Shown one piece after another: positions 49,501-61,500 of a DNA stretch of 64,000 nucleotides. How positions within the stretch are numbered: position 1 is the first letter of the stretch; each line of letters opens with the position of its first letter. A program made the position numbers and the translations under genes. Origin of the DNA: Echinometra lucunter (Eukaryota; Echinodermata; Echinoidea; Camarodonta; Echinometridae); NCBI GenBank assembly GCA_029962745.1, contig CM057165.1, forward strand, positions 19,257,226 through 19,321,225, in the 5' to 3' direction. The notes under the pieces are model-generated. The model had not been told where the DNA came from, ran no database searches, and saw only the letters and a program-made list of their open reading frames with translations.

Positions 49501-52500
49501 TGCTAAAATGTTATTCAGACATTGAGTTTTCAGGTTAAGTTTGTACTTTGTGATGATTGAAATAGAGAGCCACTTTGTCATTATTAGAAATTATATGTGT
49601 CTACATGATGTAGCAATATATGCACTAAATACAGTCCTGGGGGGTGTTTCACAAAGACTAAGATTGATTCAAATCGCTCCTAACTATGGCAGGCCATCCA
49701 TGGTGAAAGAAAACATTGGCATGAATGGCCAGCCATTGTTAAGTGCGATTTTAGTCAATCTTAGTCTTTGTGAAACACCCCCAGGTTTATTGCATTGGTC
49801 ACTTATGACATTGTTAAGTTGAGTCATTTATTTTGTACTTTGTTTTTTTAGGTCAACATTGTAGTGAATGAGGGAGAGAGTCTTGGTTTGATGATTCGAG
49901 GAGGTAAGGAGTTTGGTCTGGGGATCTACATCACTGGAATCGATCCTTACTCTGTGGCTGAGCATGCTGGTCTGAAGGTAAGTCCGGATTTTTCTTTCAG
50001 AATTTCTATACCCCTCACCAAATGAAGTTTGAAGGGGGTACATGAACATGTATATAAGACTCAGCATAGTGATGTACTGTCTGGCAGTCAGTCCGTTGCA
50101 AATCTTGTGGATTGAACTACTTTCTCAGTTTTTGAGCAATGAAATTTGGCGTGCACATTGGTCTTGGGATAAAAATGTGCAAGATATGTATTTTTGACTC
50201 TGCTGGAAACCACATTGCCATGGTAATGGCATATTATGACAATAAATCAGGGGGAAATATTGCGGATTGAACTACATGTACTTTCTCATTTTTCAAGCAA
50301 TGCATGCTCAGGAAAATTTAGCACACACATTGGGACTCCTTCAGTGATATTTTCTCGTTTTGGTCAGATTCCTTTTTCTTTTTGTGTCAGATGTTCATGT
50401 ACATACTGACTATAAAGCAGAGAGAATGAAAGCAAATATCAGGGGAACTAAAAGAAGTTGTTTTCAAAAGAATACAACAATTTAATAGAAACATATTGAT
50501 TCAGATATATACCATTTGCACTGGTAATTGATACCAAAATGAATTTACCTCTTTTATATTGCTAATCTCTTCGTGCTATTGCATGTACATTTTGTACATT
50601 CTTTCATTTTTTTTCTTATTTTCATAACAGTTTTATTCTAAAAATCATTTTTTGTTGCATTTGTCAAGATTAGATTAAAGCCATGATTTTCAATACATTG
50701 ACAGTTAGTTCTATAGAAACCAACAAAATGTGTTGTGCTATTGACTTGCTATTGCTCTCTGTGTTAAAAGCCTCCTTTGAAGCACATCATGTCTAATATA
50801 ATCTACATGACAAATTTCATCCAATTAAGAGAAGTATATTGATCAAGGATGAAGTATTGCACCAAACCTTGTTCAGTTCAAGGGATGATTTGGCTGCATG
50901 CCATATCAAATTACCGGTACGTGTTAGGGCAGTTCAAGCACTGTACATGTAGTAATAATTTATTGTCACCTTCCATGATAGATGTTTCATGAATAGCTCT
51001 GATCTCTTCCAGATGGATTTTAATGTGCTAGGCATTGAAAAAAAGTATTGGGCACATTGATGAGAAATTATATGGGCAGTAAACCCTTCACCCCTGTCTA
51101 CACCAGTCATCCAGAAAAAAAGTCAGCAGAGCTGTATTGGCACAGTCAAGCTTACACACCAAAAGGAGTGAATACTTTCGCAGTTTTTAAATGAGAGGCA
51201 ACCGATCACCCTGCATGCATTTATTTAGAAAATTTACAAAATTGCCCCCAAGAAACTAGATGAGACATTTTCTATACAGTTAAAGGTGAAAAGACATTTG
51301 TTGAGAAGCAGTGATATTATATTGAGGATTATTTCAAGGCACACACAGAAGTTTAACTCAGAAGTCGGTAAACTTGATCATATATGTAGATCAACTTATC
51401 GTCTCACAAGTTTTTATTTTTTTTTTTTATGTTATGGTAGTAATTCTGTTATTATTTTCATTGTGCAGGTTGGAGATCAAATCCTTGACGTCAACTCCCG
51501 CAATTTCCTTGACATCGAGCACCAGGATGCTGTGGACATCCTCAAGTCATCCAAGCTGATGATGATGACCATCAAGGACGTGGGCAAGTTGCCCTACGGC
51601 CGGACGACCATCGACCGGACCCAGTGGCTGACTAGGGAGGAGGTCAAGAATTCTCAGCCGACCAACAAGCCTGGGAGAAGAGAAGAAGTGGAGGAGACTG
51701 ACTCCCTCTATAATGATATTCCAGAGAGGCCCTCAGTAAGTTGAATATCAGTCCTTTTTCAAATATGTTTCTTCTATCAAAACCAATTATTTATTGTTGA
51801 CAAAAACATCTGCCAAGTGATTTAGATGGATTATCAAATTTGATAGAACTTCACTTAGAAATCTCCACAATTGTTGCTGTACTACCATGACTTTGCAAGA
51901 TTTGGAGTGCTAGCGCAATAATGATGATATTATTGTAATAATACCGGTAATAGTATTAATGATATTAACAATAATTACAACGATAGTAATGATAATGTAG
52001 TTCTTATGATAATATAAGTAATAAGAAGAGTAAGAATAATTATGATTAAAAGAAGAAGAAGAAGAATAAGAAGAACGATGATGATAACAGCAATAATGAT
52101 GATTATCATGATGATTGTGATGATGATTTTATGCTGTTGGGCTCTTGTTCAAGGCTAAAATCAACCAGGGGGTGTTCCACAAAGACTAAGATTGATTCAA
52201 ATCGCTCTTAACTATGGCAGGCCATTCATGCCACTGTTTGCTTTCACCAGCGGTCTCTCAAGGGATGCCCAAATCATGGTCACAAATTTGCAGAATTTAC
52301 ATTTTTTGTTTTCTTCATCAGTGAACTTTAAAAAATTGTCAGTTCTGCAGATTTGTGTCCATAAATTGCAAATCTTTTGAGAGATCCATGGTGAAAGAAA
52401 GTAGTGGCATGAATGGCCAGCCATAGATAAGTGCGATTTTAGTCAGTCTTAGTCTTTGTGAAATGCCCCCCAGATAGACTTTGTCAAACGGCAGTTGTTT

Positions 52501-55500
52501 TGTGTCCCTAGCCTTCCTTGTGCGCAGCACAGTCACTAGGTCACAGTGCTTGTTCTGCCATTAGTTGTGAACATTTTTATCCTATGCCAGCGAGAGAGTT
52601 TGTATCACTTTTTTGTACAATTGTTTTACAATTGTACAAAATCTGCTTGAAATGAAGCTTCAGCCATCAATCTATCTATTTGTTAAGAGTTTGAGTGCAA
52701 AAACTGATATATCCCTTTCTATCATATTGAGGTATCTGCAGTTAAAGATCAAGAAAAATAAAGAAAATAATAACAAAATATATGGTTCTTTTGACCATAA
52801 ATTTAACACTGTACCTTTATAGTAATTAGCAATATATCATTTCAGAAGTATTATTTTGTATTATATGATGGTGACATTACATTACAATTTTCAAAAATGG
52901 AATTTATCTGTTTTTGCATACAAACTCTCCATATGGACCTTGTGGCAGATTAGAATTGTGCTAAACAAGTTATCCATTTATATCACTATTACTGATATCT
53001 GGGTACCGTTTCATTCTAATTTCCCTCGTATTGTCAAATCTATTCAGTCTTTAATTTATATGTTTTTATTATCTCACGAACAGTCTGCATTTAGTCGCGG
53101 CATTGGTTCCCAGGTGATGTACAGCAAGAGCATGGCTGGGGTGCAGAACTGGAGTATGCTTGAGGACCAATCCAAAACACTTCTCAGTGAGAACGAGAGA
53201 GGTACCATGATGTACTACTTGGAAGAGTACCAGCGGAACACCATCACTGTGGAAGCGCTTGTGATGGCGCTATTTGAGCTATTTGATACACATGCTAAGG
53301 TATGTACCTCTGTCAATTATTATACTCCTTCAATGTGAGTGTATGTACAGTTGAAGTCAAAAGTTTACAACCCCTCGGCAATTACATGGAAATTGTTCTT
53401 AGCAAAAATCATAAAATTTACTACAGTATATCTTCAGAAATGTATGTGCTACCATGGCATTTTGGTATCAAATAAAAGAGCTTATCTTGCTTTTTCATTT
53501 GACTGGCATGCTATTTGGAATGAACTATATTTAGGCATGATTTTCTTCAATGAAAAAAATTGTAATATTTGTGCAAATTTTGATTTGAATTTGTAGTTTT
53601 AGTGTAACCAACACTCTATGGCATGTGTTTTTTCCCCTTTCGTTCACAGTTTTCCATACTGTCTGAAATTCGTGCCTTCATCTTTCCTCGAGATATTGAC
53701 AGGTTTGATAGCCTGGTCTTGAAACGAGAGGTTGAAGCAATGAAGGTAAGATTCCGCTCTCTTTTGTTTTCCTTCTTTTTAAAACAAAATCTACGTGGAG
53801 ATAGGAAATGCATTCAGTCGATTACAACTTTGATTATACACACATGAATATGCATCATTTAGTAGCTTCTGTAATCAGAATGCCTTGAAAGCAATCTGGT
53901 TACCTGATAGATATTAATGTTGTGTTTTATTTTGTAACAGATGAATTCCCTTCTGAAGTTTGTCCATATCTATTAACAATCATGTCATAAAATGATTTTT
54001 AATCTGAGAAAAGTATCTGCTGGACTTTATATTCTTCTGAGTTTTCTTTCAGTTTCTGATATGATAATTATATTCTACATTCAGCTCACTTTCAATTTAT
54101 GTAGAGAGTTGCAAAAATTTTATAAAGTGAATCCCAAATCACTTTGTTGAGTGATTTTAGATTATGGATTCCTTGTTCAAAAATGATTAAGTATGTTACA
54201 CTCATTATGCTTAAATTTTTACTCACAAATGCACAGCTTGAACCAGTGATTAATTAATTTTCCCATTTTTTCATGGGGTGATTTTTTTTTTGCCAGGCAA
54301 GACAACGTGGTTACTTCATGAATGAACGAGAGACGTCTTTCACAGACACCATGTCAAACAGTAGTCGTTATAATTCCTCCAGCTCCATCGACTCCAGGCC
54401 TCTGACTCCTCCTAAAGTACCTCAGCAGCTTCCACCAAATATCAGGGTAAGTGATGTTTTCCGGGCAAGCTACTCATTTGTAATTAACCTGTTGAATGCT
54501 AAAGGCTTGTTCAGATATGACGCAACAAATCCCCACGACAAATCCCTGCTGTATTTTAGTCTACAAGTCTATGGGATTTGAGGTGAAAAAAAAAATGTCG
54601 CAGAGGCAAGAGACATTCTTTGTAGCCTGGCTGCAAAAAGCTGTAGACCAATCAAATTCTTGAAAAGTTAGTGGAAAATATGTTGTCATGAGTATGCCTG
54701 CACAACTTTTGACAAAACTCTCTTTTATTTGAGAGTTGATGCATTAATGTGCATTCATTAACATAAAGTGGTGCCACAACGTCGCGCCATATCTGAACAC
54801 TAAAAATGTTGCAGGTATTTGTGCGGGGACATGTCACCTCATATCTGAACAAGCCTTAAGCCTGAAATAACTGAAGCTACAGTCTGTTCAGATTGTGTAT
54901 CATACTGAAATCAAACTGTATTCAGTGGGTTATTGGTCGGTTGGTCATGTTAACATTTTAAACATATTTCAGATGTCTTTGCTTCCTATAGCTATATAGT
55001 TAAGAATTACTAATCCCACCACTGCCAGCCATATAGGAGAAATCTAGTATCATACTGAAATCAAATTGTATTCAATGGGTTATTGGCCAGTTGGTCATGT
55101 TAATGGTTTAAACATATTTCAGATGTTTACTTATCCCACCGCTGCCACCCATATTTCAGAAATCTAGTATCATACTGAAATCAAATTGTGTTCAATGGGT
55201 TATTGGTCGGTTGGTCATGTTAACATTTTAAACATATTTCAGATGTCTTTGCTTCCTGTAGCTATATAGTTAAGAATTACTAATCCCACCGCTGCCACCC
55301 ATATAGGAGAAATCTAGTATCATACTGAAATCAAATTGTATTCACTAGGTTATTGGCCAGCTGGTCATGTTAATGGTTTAAACATATTTCAGATGTTTAC
55401 TTATCCCACCGCTGCCACCCATATTTCAGAAATCTAGTATCATACTGAAATCAAATTGTGTTCAATGGGTTATTGGTCAGTTGGTCATGTTAACATTTTA

Positions 55501-58500
55501 AACATATTTCAGATGTCTTTGCTTCCTATAGCTATATAGTTAAGAATTACTAATCCCACCACTGCCAGCCATATAGGAGAAATCTAGTATCATACTGAAA
55601 TCAAATTGTATTCAATGGGTTATTGGCCAGTTGGTCATGTTAATGGTTTAAACATATTTCAGATGTTTACTTATCCCACCGCTCCACCCATATAGGAGAA
55701 ATCTAGTATCATACTGAAATCAAATTGTATTCAATGGGTTATTGGTCAGTTAGTCATGTTAACGGTTGAAACATATCGTCCCTGTTTTCACGAAGTGACG
55801 GATACGAGGAAAATCGTAATTTTTCAATTTTTAGTTTTTTTGCATTTTTGGACATCTTTCACTAACATCTTGAACTTCACAGAGTCTCAGACCATAATAA
55901 CGTCTAATTACGTAACTATGGCAATGACGTCAACAAGAAAATACCTAGTAAAAGGATTTTCTGTTTTCACGAAGTGACGGCTTTCAGCCGTCCCATATGC
56001 TTTACGTGTGCGGCTGAGTTCCGTCACTTCGTGAAAACACATAAAAGAGCGCGTCTTCGCTTTGAATACGTGATCGCGCAGAATTAGGTCAAATGCGCGC
56101 TCATCAAGTCCCATTTGTTTAACACGCATGCGGATGAGATCCGTCACTTCGTGAAAACAAAATCACAGTGGAACCTTGAATTTTTGTTTTCACGAAATGA
56201 TGGCATTGTTTACACCTCGTTTTCTTTTAAAATATAAAAAGAATAAGCAAATGATTGATAATGAAAATTGTCCAGAATATGCCCTATACGAGGATATAAA
56301 ATTTATTTACCCTTCATACATTAAAGAGGTTGAGATTGAGGTCTGAAACTTTGAAAGCGATTTACTCAAAACTAACTTTTTTAAAGTTGCGCACTCATCC
56401 GTCACTTCGTGAAAACAGGGACGATATTTCAGATGTTTACTAATCCCACCGCTGCCACACATATAGGAAAAATCTAGTATCATACTGAAATCAAATTGTA
56501 TTCACTAGGTTATTGGCCAGCTGGTCATCTTAATGGTTAAAACATATTTCAGATGTTTACTTATCCCACCGCTGCCACCCATATAGGAGAAATCTAGTAT
56601 CATACTGAAATCAAATTGTGTTTAATGGGTTATTGGTCATTTGGTCATGTTAACGGTTTAAGCATATTTCAAATGTCTTTGCTTCCTATAGCTATATAGT
56701 TAAGAATTACTAATCCCACTGCTGCCACCCATATAGGAGAAATCTAGTATCATACTGAAATCAAATTGTATTCAATGGGTTATTGGTCAGTTAGTCATGT
56801 TAACGGTTGAAACATATTTCAGATGTTTACTAATCCCACTGCTGCCACCCAGATAGGAGAAATCTAGTATCATACTGAAATCAAATTGTATTCAATGGGT
56901 TATTGGTCAGTTAGTCGTGTTAACGGTTTAAACATATTTCAGATGTTTACTAATCCCACCGCTGCCACCCATATAGGAGAAATCTAGTATCATACCGAAA
57001 CAAAATTGTATTCAATGGGTTATTGTTCAGTTGGTCATGTTAACGGTTTAAACAAATTTCGGATGTTTACTAATCCCACCGCTGCCACCCATATAGGAGA
57101 AATCTAGTATCATACTGAAATCAAATTGCGTTCAGTGGTTTATTGGTCAATGGGTCATGTTAATGGTTTGAAGGTATTTCAGATGTCTTTGCTTCCTATA
57201 GCTATGATGTATATTTAAGAATTAATAATCACACTGCTGCCACTAATGTAGGAGAATAATTTCAAATTTTAAGGAATATAAGAAAAATGAACTGATCTAC
57301 ATACAAGCTCTCTTTTCTGCTTACAAAATAAACTAGGGTTCAATAGGAATACACATCCCTGAGCATGATAGATTTGAAGATTGGTCTCTAGATCTAAACA
57401 ATAATGTTCTGTTGATGTGCTATAGTAAAAATTCAAACATATTCATTTTGATCATTATTGCTTGCTTTGGAAATAAAATATGTATGTTCATCAAATAGAA
57501 GCAGTCCAAACATCTTTTTTTGTCTCGCCCACCGGAGGTGAAGGCGAGACTAAGGGATCCAAATGTCGTCCGTCCGTCGTCCGTCCGTCGTCCGTCCGTC
57601 GTCCGTCCGTCGTCCGTCCGTCGTCCGTCCGTCGTCCGTCCGTCGTCCGTCCGTCGTCCGTCCGTCCGTCCGTCACAAACGTTATGAAAGATAACTTGGC
57701 AACCGTGACTCACTTTTCAACCAAACTTGGGTTGTAGATGCACTAACGGGACCTGCATGTTATGGTCCAGTCAGAGGTCACATGGTAAGGTCAAAGGTCA
57801 TTTCAGGTCAAACGTTAAAGTTTACGTGCAAGACTCTCTTATGACACAAAACTCTGCAACCGTGACTCACTTTTCAACCAAACTTGGGTTGTAGATGCCC
57901 TAAGCGGACCTGCATGTTATGCTCTAGTCAGAGGTCACATGGTAAGGTCAAAGGTCATTTTAGGTCAAACGTTAAAATTTACGTGCAAGACTCTCTTATG
58001 ACACAAAACTCTGCAACTGTGTGACACTGTTCAATCAAACTTGGGTTGTAGATGCACTAAGGGGACCTGCATCTTATTGTCCAGTCAGAGGTCACATGGT
58101 AAGGTCAAAGGTCATTTCAGGTCAAATGTTAAAGTTGACGTGCAAGACTCTCTTATCACACATAACTTTGCAACCGTGACTCACTTTTCAACCAAACTTG
58201 GGTTGTAGATGCACTGAGGGGACCTGCATGTTATGGTCCAGTCAGAGGTCACATGGTAAGGTCAAAGGTCATTTCAGGTCAAACGTTGAAGTTTACGTGC
58301 AAGACTCTCTTATGACTCAAAACTCTGCAACCGTGTGACACTTATCTATCAAACTTGGGTTGTCGATGCACTAAGGGGACCTGCATGTTATGGTCCAGTC
58401 ATAGGTCACATGGTAAGGTCAAAGGTCATTTCAGGTCAAACATTAAAGTTTACGTGCAAGACTCTCTTATGACACAAAACTCTGCAACCGTGTGACACTT

Positions 58501-61500
58501 ATCTATCAAACTTGGGTTGTAGATGCACTAAGGGGACCTGCATGTTATGGTCCAGTCAGAGGTCACATGGTCAGGTCAAAGGTCATTACAGGTCAAACGT
58601 TGAACGGTTAAAGTTTACGTGCAAGACTCTCTTATGACACAAAACTTTGCAACCGTGTCACACTTTTCAGTCAAACTTGGGTTGCAGATCACTAAGGGGA
58701 AGTGCATGTTATCATTCTGTTGGACTTCACATGATAAGGTGAAAGGTCATTGGAGGTCATATGTTACAGATGTTTTCAAATTCTTGAATTTGCTTTTCCT
58801 CTGTCATTTCTTGTATTTCAAACGTTAAAGTTTACCTGCAAGACTCTCTTATGACGCATAACTTGGCACATGTTGCTGCAATAGCAACCAAATTTGGGTG
58901 ATAGATGCACTAGGGGTACATTCATGCTATTGTGCTGTCAGGTCACATGGTAAGGTGAAAGGTCATTTTAGGTCAAACTTTACGACCTGCAAGACTTTCT
59001 TGTGACATCAAACTTGGTTAGGGCAAGGGATGTACTTGGGGAAACTTTCGTGTTATTTAGCCACGGGTGGGCGAGACACAATCTTCCTATTGGCTTGTTT
59101 TAGTATTCATTCCTCATTACTGTTTTCAAATTCTTAGGTCACCAATGAGCCAGAGGAGAGGTATCGAGGCATAGACACCAGGCAAATTAATGATGATACT
59201 AGTGGGCTTCCAGACTTTGCTTTACCTGTGAGTATTGAATGAAAGCTTGAATATGCTGGGAAACCTTTTTTTTTTAAATCACTCACTGGAGACGGTAAAA
59301 AGCAGAATTTATAGGGAAGTGGTTTTAGTAATACATTTTCAAATAAGAAGGAATTCTTAAGGGACTGAAAATCTTTTGAACAGATTTTTTTCTCTGCAAA
59401 TAATTGCATAAGTAGTTTCCACTATGTAGGTTTGTTTGTGTATGTATTCATGTTTTTTTTAAAGGAAAAGTAAACCAGAGCCATTAGATACTGTATTGGG
59501 CAGTTTTGTAGCCAAATGTGTATATATTACTGAATTTTTTTCACATAGATATTGGTCTACATTCATTGTATGAGTATATAAGTAGAGTTACGTAATAGAG
59601 ATAAAGTTTAATCTATTTCATTCATAGGTACAAACAGACGCTTTGAATTTCTTTATCTTTTTAACTAGAATGGGAAAGCTCCTAAAAGTCGCTTGTAAAT
59701 TTGATTTCCATTACTTGGACTTAGAAATCCTTGTACAATAGAAATAATATCAACTTTTAATGAAAGTATATTTTTGTTGATGTTCCCACTTTTGTTTATG
59801 CAGGACTATGCCATTGGCTCACCAAGCAGCAACAACAACAGCACCATCACCCCAAACAAGAACAAATCTCTCAACCGATCATCCCCCTCCATCCTCAAGA
59901 AATCTCCCCTCTTCACCCCTGCAAACGGATTCAACTCTCCCAACCTCAAGAGAGTTACTGTGGACGTGCATCATCACAACCACATCAATGAGGAACCTTC
60001 CACTAGCAGCAGAGGGGTGGACTTGCCTGAGTTGGATTCCATGTATATTGGGACCAAAAGCCCCAGTGAAGACAGTGGAGTGGACTTGACACTGACCAAT
60101 GGGCTAAACGGTCTTGCTAACTTGGAAAGGTGAGCAAGTTTATTTAAGGCGGGAGGGGGGAGGGGTACTCAGATTTGGTTCAGATGGGGATGTACCACTG
60201 AAACCAGGCCCCTAAAGCTCCGCCATTTTGTCCAGATCCATTAGAAGGCCGACCTAAGCACCATCAATATTCATGATCAAAAATGAATAATTCATTTTGT
60301 AAGATGATTCCAAGGAGTAGCGTGTGTTTGTGCATGTTTTAAAACATCACGCCCATCAGCTAAAAACATGTGCAATAAATGCACAACAAATGCGCAACGA
60401 ATGCGCATTAAATCAAAGTGTCACAATAAAATTGATATGCGCAATAGATATGAATAATGCAACAATAATGGGTGCTTAGGTCGGCCTTCAAATGATCCGA
60501 AAGAGGCGGGGCCTAATGCCATTCGCGTAATGATATCCGCGCTTGCTGCTTTTCATCTAGTAAATTTATTATATGTCTATGACTGAAACCTCCATACCCA
60601 TACCCATTTTTAAGGGTCATTTTGGCAGAAAAGGGTACCTATTGTTCGGGATTTTGCATCTTGGGTGTGTACTTTAGCGACAATATGGGTGAGAATATCA
60701 TTCTGAACAATAAAGTTACCCATGTTTAAAAAAATTGAGGGCCTATTTAGTGATTTTTTCGACACAAAACCATACCCCCTGTTTAGGGATTTCTCGCAAA
60801 AAAACAACTAATTAGACCAGCAAGCCCAATATACCATAACAGGTGAGTACCCCCCCCCCCCCCCCCCCCCGGGTTTAAGCCGACTGCACACTATACAATC
60901 AGACTTTGGAAAAATCGTTATAGCATTTGATGTGAATATTCAGACATGTAAAGTCTTAGTGATCAAGATTTTGAACAATGATATGGATACAGAAATCTAA
61001 ATTCCGGGCAATTCCAAGCTTTCTCGGTGAAGACAAAGCAAAATCAGTCAGGAATCGTAGTGACTAGTAACACCATAGTATCTTGCGACTGTCCGCAATT
61101 TCAAGCCACTTTGGCCTTTGTGTCGAGTAAAAGGCTTGCAGTAAACCAAAATTTTGATTCTAGTATTCCTATCATTATTCCAATTCTCATGAAGGATAAT
61201 TTCATTTTTTAAAGATCAGATTATAAAATTTTATTTTTTCAAAATCGGGTCACAGTCGGATTGTTTAATGTGCAGCATGCTTGAGAAATTGATTTGGTTT
61301 GGAACTGTGTAGCATGAATGATTGAAATCAGTGTCTGAGAGTGATTTGAATTGATTTGTTTCCTTTCGACAGCAAGCACCATCTGCATTTTATTATCACT
61401 TTGTGAATTTGCAACGTGTTGTGCTTCTGTCACACCATTTCCTTGTTATTTGAAAATTGAAAATGTAATAAAGATATTGATCGTTAAGGTGTAAATTGAC

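Noticed and set aside
54901..57254. CRISPR-like array
   Set aside because: Repeats are 120-150-bp monomers without unique spacers in a eukaryotic intron; a satellite.
57420..57737. Arg/Asp/Gly/Thr-repeat frames on both strands
   Set aside because: Produced by the GTCGTCCGTCC minisatellite; no start context or conservation.
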